Shown here piece by piece: positions 1 through 11,400 of a stretch of DNA of 64,000 bases; position 1 is the first letter of the stretch; each line of letters starts with the position of its first letter. The stretch comes from Parelaphostrongylus tenuis (Eukaryota; Nematoda; Chromadorea; Rhabditida; Metastrongylidae), in assembly GCA_019055375.1 (NCBI GenBank), contig JAHQIW010004688.1, positions 124,001 through 188,000 on the forward strand. Reading direction: 5' to 3'. Below the pieces are notes generated by a model that was given only the letters and a program-made list of their open reading frames with translations, had not been told where the DNA came from and did no database searches. A program made the translations under genes and the position numbers.

Positions 1-846
1 AACCAGCTGACGCTGTCCATCAGAACATGATAGGTCTGATCCTCCACCTGCTTCCGACGGATATCATTTTTCACTAAAGTTAAAACGCACTCCCATCACA
101 AAACGAATTCTTCTTGGTGCTAAAGAAAATTATAACAGTATTCGTAAAGTAAAATTTCGGCACCAAAATCTTATCTTTTCAACTATCGATTGATTTCGTA
201 TAATCTGTAATAATGTTTAAAGGCTTACCGAGGTTGCTGTGTCAGAGCCATACACTCGTTTTGGAGATATCGCCCTCTTCGTCAGTGGCCAACGCCCCAC
301 AGAACCCTACTTTGTAGCAGGAAGGGGAGAAGTATGTGCTGGCAGCACAACGTACGATGATTTATTGTTATAACCATTTTTCCAGTCAATGGATTGCGGC
401 TGGTAGATACAAACTAGTCCATCTCATAGACTGTATTTCAACCTCGCTTTGAAAATTTAATATGATCTGTAATATTCTTACAGATTATATTGAATGTTTA
501 TAGAGAGGTTTAATAAACAATCGATGAGATGTATCGACTGATTCGCTTAATTGACTGAAAAAAAGAGAGGAAGAAGAGTATATTCCACACAACTCGTCTC
601 CATTCCATAAAATTCATAATGGGACGCCAGAAAGATAACTCGGCGTTCTTCACACCGACATACGCTTACATAAATTCTCCATCAATAATCAATTTCGTTA
701 TTTCGACAAAATTTACTTGAGCACAAAATTCTACTGTTTAAGGCCAAAAAAGTCCACTGTGAAGATGAGCCAACGCTTTCCAAATGCAGACGTAATATCT
801 TTCGTTTCGAGTATGTCCTATGGTTACAGCTCAATTTTTAGTATTC
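1..846. other. Unassigned AT-rich DNA
   Basis: I see no convincing coding exon, RNA gene or repeat here. Reading frames are short and interrupted on both strands. Confidence 0.4.
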
Positions 847-1366
847 CTGATAATTATTTTTGAGCAATGCATGTCAGTGGTCTGTTAAATAGGCTGCCAT
901 ATAGAGCCCGGTACACGTATTTCAGTTTTGCGATCTCGTCAGTCGGGCAGTTATTACCCTTTCGTCTTTTTTTGCCAATCCTATGTGGGTGCTCTACTTC
1001 CAACACTAAAAGTTGCACATGCGTGGCCACTGACATGCGTGACTCAACAATATTTATCAGGCATATTGAAATTTGGGCTGTGGTCTTGAGGAAACACTCG
1101 AAACGAAAGAAGCGGTATATTAAATATATATACCAAGAGCAATCGAGTATACAGCACTCTACGTTCGGTGAGAATTTCACTAGGCATAGGGCGTAAAAAA
1201 CTCTTAGTGTGGGGACTGGAGCATCCACACAGGATTGGCAAAAGACGAGAAAGGGCAACTGCTAGATTGACGAGATCGCAAGATCGAAACGCATGCGTCG
1301 GGTTCTATAAGTCAGCCCATATAAGAGACCACTGACATGCGTGGTTTAGAAATAATTATCAGGCAT
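847..1366. mobile_element. Foldback element, family FB1 (nested copy)
   Basis: The two ends are inverted copies over roughly 150 bp. The left side begins cctgataattattttt, runs through catgtcagtggtct and a segment ending near tgccaatcctatgtgg; the right side reads the same in reverse complement (aggattggca, then gaccactgacatgcg, then aataattatcagg). The overlapping frames of 109 and 134 codons on opposite strands are a by-product of the palindrome, not genes. A third copy of the terminal motif (ccactgacatgcgtg...atttatcagg) lies at about 1024-1065, so one element may be nested in another. No transposase is encoded; this is a non-autonomous element. Related copies are at 29.5, 34.3, 36.2 and 45.8 kb. 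Confidence 0.75.
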
Positions 1367-2044
1367 ATTGTGAACGGTATCTTTTTTCCGTAAGTAAGAC
1401 GTAGTATGAAGTTCTTTCCACAAGCCACTCACTGTCAAAATCAAATTTTCTCAAACTATCGATCAGCTGCAATGATAGAGTAAAAAGGACAAAGTAGTGT
1501 AACAGTTGAAATATAATCATAATTGGAAGGATATCGATTTGTTGTAGAAGTATAGACTTTTCGACATATGTGTGTTGTTTCTGCTAAATTCACTCTTATG
1601 AAAGCCATTTTAATAAACTTCATTTCGTGATGACAATGTGTCCCTGAAACCCAATTCGTTCAGTAAATTCCCTTAGCTCCATCGCGATATGCGCCAATAC
1701 AAATTCGCGCGGAGACACGGCGCCATGATCGTAGTAGTTGAGTCAGATGTGACGTCATACAGGGTCCTACGAAATGACAAGTCGACGTGAAAGAATTAAT
1801 AATAACGGGGATGAATGATCCTAGTCTGTCTACCTTTCATCGATATGAATTTACAGTTATGAAAATTGAGATCAGCGTGGCGTAACTAAAAACTAAATAA
1901 ACATTCGTATGCAATATGACCACTTCATGACTAAAATTCATTTCCTGCATTACTATCAACACCAGCATAAAAGAAATCTCCTTCGACATATTCTTAAACT
2001 GATTTGGCTACTTTCGAGATTACCATACAAAACATATATTTGAT
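1367..2044. other. Unassigned DNA
   Basis: No coding exon or recognisable repeat could be supported here. Confidence 0.35.
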
Positions 2045-4370
2045 TAACCCTCTAAGGGGCCGCTGCAGAAATCGATGCGAGCAGAGCGGATTTTGCGGTT
2101 TCCTTTGTTTGATTGAGTATTTTTTCTTTCTTTTGAGAAAGTTTTTAGAATTTTTGTGAAACATTCATACACAAGATTTTCTCTATTCGCTCATACGTTT
2201 TTGGTTTAGTCATACGTGTCTTCTGTAGAGAAAAGCGCTGATTTACTACGCAGTCATACTGAATTGACATTCAGGCAATTGTATTGCATCGTACAAAGGA
2301 AATCAATAAGAAAATCCTTAGTTTTGTCCTTCGCCAGGTTTATACAAGCCCTAAGACTGTGATGACACAGAAAGTAAATATTGAATAACAGCCAGTAATT
2401 TATCAAAACTGATTATGGATGCTGTATTCGATACCTCATCGTTTATTGAAAACTCTTACTACAACTGAATTTATACCAATCATTCGTATATTTCCAATTA
2501 TTCAGAGTTAATATATTTGAAAAAAGTTAAAAGCTTATGGATAGTGGAAGAATTGTAAGCGGGAGAGGACAATCATGTTTGAATAAAAGGCTTAGGACAT
2601 CGGCATTATGCAAGCTATTGGTCAGAAGTATGTGTCTCAAGAGAAGTATTCTCGATACTTTTCCCCTATCCGCACCCATAATCAGAAAAGGAAATTTTAA
2701 TCCCTTTCTGGGATTTAGCAGTTAATCGACAGCTTAATTATCAGGAATTTCAACACTGTAAAGGTGAAGTAGCATTTTCTTTCACACTCGAACATCCTTC
2801 GCTAAAGAGAGGTTTTAACTTAGACTTTCAATAACCATTCAACAACACAAATCCAGCGATCTCAATAACAGGCTTGATTTCTTTAAAGAACGTACAGCTC
2901 GCTGTTACAGCAAAATATTACTGAGTTTCACACTTGACACCGTGTCGATCACGCAGAGCATTTTATACCGGTGTGCGCCAAGAGTGAAATCCAATGTTGT
3001 TCAAACTATAACACCGTACTAAGAAGTTTTTCCCATAAACTAGGGTTATCCTTGAAGTTGCTAGAACTTGCGATGTCGAACGGTTCTGGAAACCTGAAAG
3101 AAAAGCCGCGTTTTGCGAAAAATACTCAGATGTGCAGCACAGTTTTATTGCTGCCGTTACAGCCCGCAAAAAGACTTTTCCAAGGGACGCGTACACCACT
3201 GATTTTCTTTGATAGTTGAGCTACTGCCTGGTTATTATGGCGACAAATTGGTGCCAATGTTGCATCATGCAATCACATACCGATGGAATGCATATGTGCC
3301 GCATGTGAAATTCAACATTAATTTCAGGGTTGAAGCAAAATATAGAGCTTTCTTGGAAAGCCAAAAACGCTATCAAATATGCAGAAATTTGTGCTGTTGA
3401 ATAAATGAAGAACTTCTTAAGAAAAAGTTTTACTCATCGAAATATGCTTGAGTGTTGAATGACATTTTCTTTTTACTGTTGCAGCGTAAATTAAAGGCTT
3501 TATAACAAAAAATAGAATACACATTCAAATTGTCGAGATTCAAGCTATTGAATGACTGCACGATATCTAGAAATAACGTAAATAGGTTTTCTTTCAACAT
3601 GGGTATTGATAGAAGAAATATTTTATCATAAGCGATGATGAGCGCGCGATCTTCCTACACTTATTCAAGCTGCATATTAGAATGACTTTCCGATAGGCCT
3701 CTATTAAAGATGTTTGGTTGTAGAAGATGTGCATTCAATCTACGCTTTCGGAAGATAGGCGATACAAATGCACAATAAGGGTCGAAATTTTGTTTATTTT
3801 CCCATAACGACGTAGTATTACCTTTGCAAAATGAAGAATTTCAAGACAAATAGCCACTCTTCATTCTAAAAAACCTTTATAAGAGGTTTTTTTGCGATAC
3901 TCTATTTTCTATGTGACGAAAAGATACCTATGACGAAAAAAATTTAGCCATAACTACCAACAAACCACCTATTACTTTCAAGCGGAAGGGTAACAATTTG
4001 TGTGAAACTTGATCTTTTTTTTCCTCTTACATTGTTCTATAATAATTTGTCAAAGAAAACAATTACATCATCCAAATCCCTGAGATTTGGAATATTTAAA
4101 AACTTGTGACACTTCAATGAAGAGCCATATAGAAGCCCGAGCCGGGCAAATAAAACAAATTGAGCACGAAGCGTAATTTTATTTTCTTCATTCTGTTGTA
4201 AAGTAATAAAAAGATTTTCCAAGAAATCAGACACACCATTGAAATTGCAGAGAGTTGAGCTTTCGAATGGTCACCTCAGGTGTCTAAAAACTTTGGTCCA
4301 GCGAAAAGACCTTCAAGCAATCGTGGACCTAAGTTGGCACATGTCGTCCTTAAGTGTTAAGCAATGTAAT
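2045..4370 (+). repeat. Left copy of a 2.3-kb direct duplication
   Basis: This segment is collinear with 5665-8012. Shared landmarks, in the same order, include gcagagc near the start, a ttcgtttatttccaattattc-like block, tatggatagtggaa, aagtattctcg, cgctgtgtcgatc-like sequence, a catgggt/catggga block, agatttgg, and a final cgtgg/gtacctaagttggcac-like block with gtcgtcc. Indels and substitutions are many, so the duplication is old. No frame is conserved between the copies, so I do not call genes in it. It may be a long non-autonomous transposon present twice, or a segmental duplication. The orientation given is arbitrary. Confidence 0.7.
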
Positions 4371-5664
4371 TGTAACAGTCTTCATGTAATAGTCATCGAG
4401 TGCTATGTATGTTCTAGCACCGTCTAAGAAAAACACGAGCTTTGAGAAAACTTCAGAAAATACTCGTTATTGCTGATTTAAACTCAATTTCACTCATGGA
4501 AGGTCGCAACTGAGAAAGACTGAACAAGGAAGTATGATCAACCAGGACTCAAAGACATGAGTGACAATTTGAAAGGTAGCATATTTCTAATGTTAGGAAC
4601 AAAGACAGCAGTTTCTACAAAAAGGATTCTCACGATGCAGATAGTAAAAAGGAAGACAGTAGTTCTTACTAATCTTTCTGCACCTTTTCCTTCAAAAACA
4701 ACGATAACTGGAGTCGAGTGCTGTGAATGTTCTTTTTGGAGTGATGATCTTGAAGTTGTCGCGTTGAGAGGAATCGGCTAGAGCAAAACATCAAAAAACG
4801 ATGGAACTGTTTATCATAGCGCTTTGGTACGGAAGTTTAGCTGAGGATTGACGTCGCTCAGTAGTTCACCAGCATATGCATGCCAATGAAATCAAATTCC
4901 AGAGGACATCAATTTTCTCTATAATGACAATCTATCCTCTGATAGTAGGAGTTATTAGCGGGCATACAGCCAAACAACAGTATCAATTTCTGCTTTCATC
5001 AAACCTCAAAGCCGAAAATCATTGTTGATTCCATGGTGATACACTTGCTCGAGTAATGATTCAGATGTTACAGCCCTTCTTGCACTCAAGAACAACTCAC
5101 GTTTACTGAAGAACTTCACCTCATCAATAAACAGATGAGGTTGGATTGGTAATCCACAAATTCTCTACAATTTTTACATTTACCACCATGGCAAATCACC
5201 TCGTTACTATTTAGTCTTGATTAATTCTATTTCCCTGTGAGTTTGTCTTTCACTAGTCTTTCGGAATTTTGATACGAAAAGTTGAATGGTACGGCATGAT
5301 CACTGTTTTATCCACTCCACCTATAGACAAATGGCAATATGTGTTGGTTTTTGACTTCCTTGATCTCCTTACTTCCTAACGGAGATTTTCGGTGAGAATC
5401 CCTCAACAATATTTTGATGGTCAGGTTGAGATTGGAAGAGTTAATTCGCCGTAATACTTTTGATCACAATCCTATCACAAGGCGCAGTGTCACATGACGT
5501 TTACAAACTTCAAAAGTCTGTAAGAAATAGAATGCAGAGACTGAAAACGGAGAAGAAAATGTCTCAAATATACTCTAAATTTACTATATGAGCGAATTCA
5601 TATACGCGGCAATTGTGCATGAGTAGCAAGGGGATTTCTTTCAAAGACAGCTCTACTTCAAAGC
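4371..5664. other. Unassigned spacer between duplicated segments
   Basis: Unique-looking sequence between the two copies of the 2.3-kb duplication. It has short frames only, including a 74-codon frame at 4557-4781 with no splice or family support. Confidence 0.35.
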
Positions 5665-8012
5665 AGGTTCAACCACTAAAGGACGGCTATAGAAATCGAT
5701 GCGCGCAGAGCAAAATACGCAATTTTCGCTAATTGATCAAAGGTTCTTTTGTCCTTTTGCGAAAATTTTTTAAGTTTCCGTATCACTTTGATAGAATAAG
5801 ATTTTCTCTTTTCTTTCGTACGATTTTGGTTTAGATATGTGCGCCTTGCATAGAAAAAAAACGTTGGTATATTACGGAATTATGCTAAATTTAGCAATTA
5901 ATCAGCTGTACTGAATTGTTTGGGGGATATCACAATAAAAAACACTACTTTTGATCTGCCATGGTTTTATGCTTTTGGGTAATTTACAACAAAAATGATA
6001 ATGGACGCTGTATTCGATAATAGTTCATCAATACCTCTCACTATAACTAAGTTTATATCAATAATTCGTTTATTTCCAATTATTCTGAGGTATGTGGGAA
6101 AAGGTTGAGCACTTATGGACAGTGGAAAAATTCTGAGCTATAAGGGACAACCTTGTTTGAATGAAAGGCCTAGAACAACGGCATTAAGGGAACTATTGTC
6201 AGTATGTGTCTTCACAGAAGTATTCTCGGTGCTTCTCTCCCATCCGCATCCATGCTCAAATAAAATAGTTTTTATTCTTTTTTGAGGCTCTAGTAATTAC
6301 TCAACAGCTGGAATATCGAGACTCTGAAGGGTGTGTTTTAGTTTTCGAATTGTTCTTATTTTATGATGTGAAGTTGGAGTAAAATTTTTTGGTACTTATG
6401 TGTTAGACTACAACAAATATTCAAGTCGATCTCAATCGCTGGTCAGGATCTTTTCTTAGATGTGTCAGTGATCATTAGAAAGCTCAGATCTCTAGCTACA
6501 ACAATGCGTTGTCGGTTTTTCAAATATCCCCTTTTATGTCGTTGTAACATACAGCATAAAATTTCGTTTCTCAATCTCCTTTCGCGTTCACCATTACCGC
6601 GCGAATAAATGCTAGTAAGGTAAGCTGCTGATCTACGGCGTGATACGGCAGTGATCTACAGCATTATGCGTTAGAACGGCGGCAACTAATGTTATTTTGG
6701 AGGGGATTTTTTTTTTACCGCATCGACAGAAATTTCAAATAGAAACAGGGATTTTGACACAATGGAAAATTATGTACACGCTGTCACTCTTTCCGTGCTT
6801 CTACCAGTTCATACTCATGGCAGAAATGAAGGCGAAATGCGAGTGAGAAACATTTTTTGGCAGATATTTGAGCTTTCGAATACTACAAATGCTCCTATGA
6901 AAATTAAATGTTCACCGAATGAGAGTGGCTCAAAAATTTGTCACCAGCATCCTTCGCTGGACAAAGGCTTCTATTTAGATTTTCAATAGCCGTTCGATAG
7001 CTCAAATCTCAACAATCCCAGTAATGAGCTTGTATTTGAGAAAGACGTTTTAATGTGTTGTTACAGCTAAGAGCTCACTGAGTTTCGCACTCGGCGCTGT
7101 GTCGATCGTGCAGCGCAATTTCTATGTGGCGCGCCGAGTCTAAAGCTCAATGTTCTTTTAGCTGTAAAGGTGAACTAAGAAGTCTACCTCAAAAGTGGGC
7201 ATGTACTATGCTCAAGTCTCAAATAACATATCTTTCCCTGTTGCCTTGTAATGCAGAAACCTTTTAAAATATGAGTTACATCTTCCAATCTTCAGAGATT
7301 TGAGCTTTCGAAAAAAATTCTGATCGAACTATTAAAATGTCTAGGAAGATGCGTTTTTCTCGAACATGGGAGCTGATAGGGGAAGTAACGCACCATACGC
7401 AACGATGAACATGCTCTTCTTACACTCACTCGAGCTACATATCAGAAATACCTCCATATAAACCTCGATTAGAAATGTTTAGTTATAGAAGATGCGGCTT
7501 CAAGCTACGTTCTCGCAAGACTACAAATGTTCAATAGGGGTTGAAAGTTTATTTTCGTACAATGGTGCGGTATTAGCGCTGAAAAAATGAAGGATTCCAA
7601 TAGGAGTAGTAGCTCTTTTTGCCAAGAAGTCTTCGTAGAATTTTCATTCGTGATATTCCATTATTCAGGTGACGATGAGACACCTCTGAGCAATAAACTT
7701 CATCTATGATTACTAATAAACCACATATGACGTCCGAGTGGCGAGGTATCATTTTAGTCGTAAAATGTGAGCTTCTTTCACTCTCACGGCGTTATTCAGC
7801 CACCGTTCAGAAAATCAACTTCATCATCAAAATCCTCGAGATTTTGGCTATGTAACGTGTATTAAAACTTTAGTGAGGAGCCATACATCGCTGCTACAAC
7901 GTAGTAAAATCTTTTTGGGAGCCAAAGAGGTTTGCGGAATCGCACATATCTGAGCTTTCGAAAACAATCGTGTACCTGAGCTGGTACACGTCGTCCCATA
8001 GGGGTTAAGCAA
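5665..8012 (+). repeat. Right copy of the 2.3-kb direct duplication
   Basis: Homologous along its length to 2045-4370. Both copies begin with a ctaaagg/ctaagggg motif followed by a g-rich gcagag segment, and both end near gtcgtcc and gttaagcaa. The spacing between landmarks differs by tens of bases, showing independent indels. No conserved coding frame is seen. Confidence 0.7.
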
Positions 8013-8342
8013 ATGTATATTAAAGTGTTGGAAAGAAAATGCGCAATTGAATGTTACCAAAATGTGACAACTTTGATTACCTCTGATTGATAAACTTGAT
8101 GCTTATTGCCTAGTGCCTAAAACTAATGATCGACCTGATATTATCTGGACCATAAAAAGTAAGCGATTAATGTCTACCTCTTTCGAAATCGACCAAATCA
8201 ATAAGAAGTGCACTAATGGAACACAAAAATTTTATTAATACTTCGCAGTTGAACAATGACGAGATAGCACTTACAGAAACATAAACAGCAAAAGAATTAT
8301 GTTGGAAATTTTTTCTTCGTTCCGAGCTGCTTTGTCTCTGCG

Positions 8343-8441
8343 CTACCATACTCGACACTTCTCGCACGGATTCATAGCGCTTCCTAGCGGACATTGGAAA
8401 GCTTCCGAAAACGGAGGGAAGTTCTGGAGTGGCACGTTAAC
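8343..8441 (-). CDS. M13 peptidase last exon (ends CRVW-stop)
   Basis: It reads [20 protein letters not shown] then [12 protein letters not shown] and a TAG stop, the canonical M13 C-terminus. The only AG before it (ctattaaag at 8442) starts the exon in phase 0, but the previous exon ends in phase 2 and needs one more base. One extra G at the acceptor would repair it. The cause may be an assembly indel, an undetected microexon or a disabling mutation. Confidence 0.85.
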   Translation of the reverse strand, partial: VNVPLQNFPPFSEAFQCPLGSAMNPCEKCRVW

Positions 8442-11400
8442 CTTTAATAGATTGATTTTGTATAGGATAAACCAGTGACTCAATATCAACTCCTTTGGGA
8501 CTGATTATATCCACATGTACACACGAATTCCTAAAAACTTTTTGTGTTGAAGAAAACAGTTTCTTCGAACCTTCAATATGGATGCAAGCGTAAATCTCAG
8601 CAGTTTCAATAATTTGCTTAATTCATGAAAAGCTTTTCTTACTGTGCTGTAGCAGCAAAAATAATATTATGTTTCGCACTCAGTTTGCTTTGTCTGACAA
8701 ACTGTCTATGGGTGCTTTTACGGTGAATTAGTCTTAACCATTCGATAACTCCAGGATCGACAATTTCAGTGCTGAGATTGTTTTTGAAAAGGTTACATAG
8801 AACGCTGTCAGAGCAAGAAGAATATTGCATTTCATATTGGAAATAGTTAGCCTGTCTGTTGAACATCGTGGAGGGTTTATTTGGCAATATGAAAGGAAAA
8901 AATATAACCTATAGAACGATACGATAGAGTCCTACAATAAACACAAAAATCTAGAATTTTTCCATAATGAGAAAATATTTCGCAGGAAATGATGGAGATC
9001 CCGTTCCTTCCACTCAATCCTACTTGCAGCGATTTCCTATAGCTTCAAAGAAGCATCATTTGAGATAAGAGAGGTTTTCATTATTTATTCAGGACTTCAT
9101 TTCGAAAAAATCTAAGGTAATATGTGTCAGAAATGCAGAAAAGACTTTGATCTATCGTTCTCTAGAAAGATTCTATTTTTTCATGTTGCCATTTGATCCG
9201 ATACAAAGTATAAGCGACGAGGCAACTGCTTTGTGCGCGAAACTTGGTCCTCTTTTTGTTCTAGCATCACATAAGCGCTTTTTGAAACTAGTTAGCTTCA
9301 AGGTGTTTCGGGCTATTGAGTGATTACGAAAAATGCATTGAAAAGTGACCCACAGGCACAGTTAGGGAAATAAACTGAATAAGAATCATAATTTGATTCC
9401 GTTGCAACAACGCAGAAATAGCTTATCATAATTATATTCATAATAATAAAATTGAATACACTCTTAGAGTTGCCGTGATTTGTATTTTTCATTGATTACT
9501 GAAAGTCCGAGAAAAATAGCTCTCTCCAATTAGAAGGTTTCCAGAAACTTTTGTATCCAAATGGATGACATCACGACAGGGTTAAATAATTTGAAGGTTG
9601 ACATCAGGGTCATTCATGTTCTCCTACAAAGCATATTGTTCTTCAATGAAAATTGCATATTAGAAGCACAATGGATCAAAGTGAAATGGTATACCAATAG
9701 CCGAACTTAACAATGTGTTAATGTGTCAGAGATGACCACCACTTGATGAAATGGCAGATAAAAGGTTGCAAATCTCTTGGATTAGTCGACAAGCTTATAA
9801 CACTCACCTAAACCTTCCGGTAGCATGTCTGTCAGTTTGCATAATATAGTTTCTTGCTGAGGTCCTCACGTTTTCGCACCTTATCTAAACAAAGATCTTG
9901 CATAAATAATTTAAGTGTGAGAATTCAGTCAATTAAGTCTGGAAGTTTTCAATGAGCCACTGAAGATGATAGCGGGTAAATGACTCACGTTACCAAAGGC
10001 AATAAAGAATAATTGATCCGGTGAAAACGATAACATTTGAGGTAATGCAGTGCATTCTTCACGAGAACATTTCATTTTGTAAGCCTATATGAAAAAATTT
10101 AATCGTTAACAATATTAGTTCCAATGGTTCTCACCTCATATGCTGCTCGCAATCCACCATTGTCAGCTATATTCTCTGCGAGTGTCAAATTACCATCAAC
10201 CTGAAAGACTTTATCACGATAGTTCTTTTGATTCATAATTTTTTTATTCACGTCGAAAATACCACATATCTCACATTTTTCTTAATTGTTGGCTCAACCT
10301 TCTTGCCGTACTGCTTCACGAAGCACTGCGCCTTTTTCACAAACATCGACCACGAATGTCGATCCCACCATGTTCTCACATTTCCAACCTCGTCGTACTG
10401 TGATCCTGAGAAATTTTGCCTATATTTACTCAAATCCAGTTCAAGCCAATTTAAGATGCCCACCTATACTGTCATAGCCGTGAGTGATTTCATGCCCGAT
10501 AACGGTGCCAATGGCCCCATAATTAACAGGGAAGGGAGCATCCGGTACGAACAACGGGAATTGCAGGATCGCGGAAGGAAAAACTAAAGAAATGTCTGGA
10601 TATAAACTCATTCAAATCAAAGTATTTTCTAAAAACTGATATCTCCAACAGTTTATGTAATTTACTTAGAAAGTTCTTCCATCTTCACATTAGATTGAAT
10701 GTTTTTTTTTTGGCATATGAGAGGAATTTTTTAGATTTGCACTGTGCCCAATAATTGATTTGCAAATAAGTTACTGACATATTTCGTTTCTACTAAAGTG
10801 ATGAAAAGCGTTAGCAGTAACCATATCCGAATCCCATTCGTCCTTAGAAGGAGGGTTGTGGATTCGATTTAAGATGCGCCTGAAATGATACGTTTTGTCT
10901 GTTTTTACTGACTCCTTCCCCGACAAAACATCATAAAATTAATTATTAAGGCATTTGCAAAGCTTCTCAGCACAAACGAGAAAACTAGAATCATCATATC
11001 TTCTATTTTATATATCACATTTCAAGCGAAATCTATCGAATGATTAACTTCGATCTCGTGCTCCTGGCTCACCAAGTCATTCATTCTTCCGGAGTTGGTA
11101 AATTGGTATCAGACTAGTTTTACACATGTCTAGGCGAATGAGGAACGCTGAGTCAACAAAGCAGGTGGGCACCGTGCGTCATTGTGATGGGCAGATATGC
11201 ATTCAGTATCCAAAAACGAACTCAAAAATTGAAGACAAGTACATGGAGCATGCCTCAGGAAAATATCAACCCTAAAAGCTTTATCGTTTATCCTTCTATT
11301 TCAAGCCCTGACAAGCAGCGGATACTATATCCAAGCTCTGCTCGTAAATTGCTCTCATAGCTCTCTTAGTCTTCCAAATCATTCCATGACAAAAAACTCT

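Noticed and set aside
854..1258. Opposite-strand frames of 109 and 134 codons
   Set aside because: They lie in the two arms of a palindromic element; the similarity between them comes from the inverted repeat, and neither has a family match.
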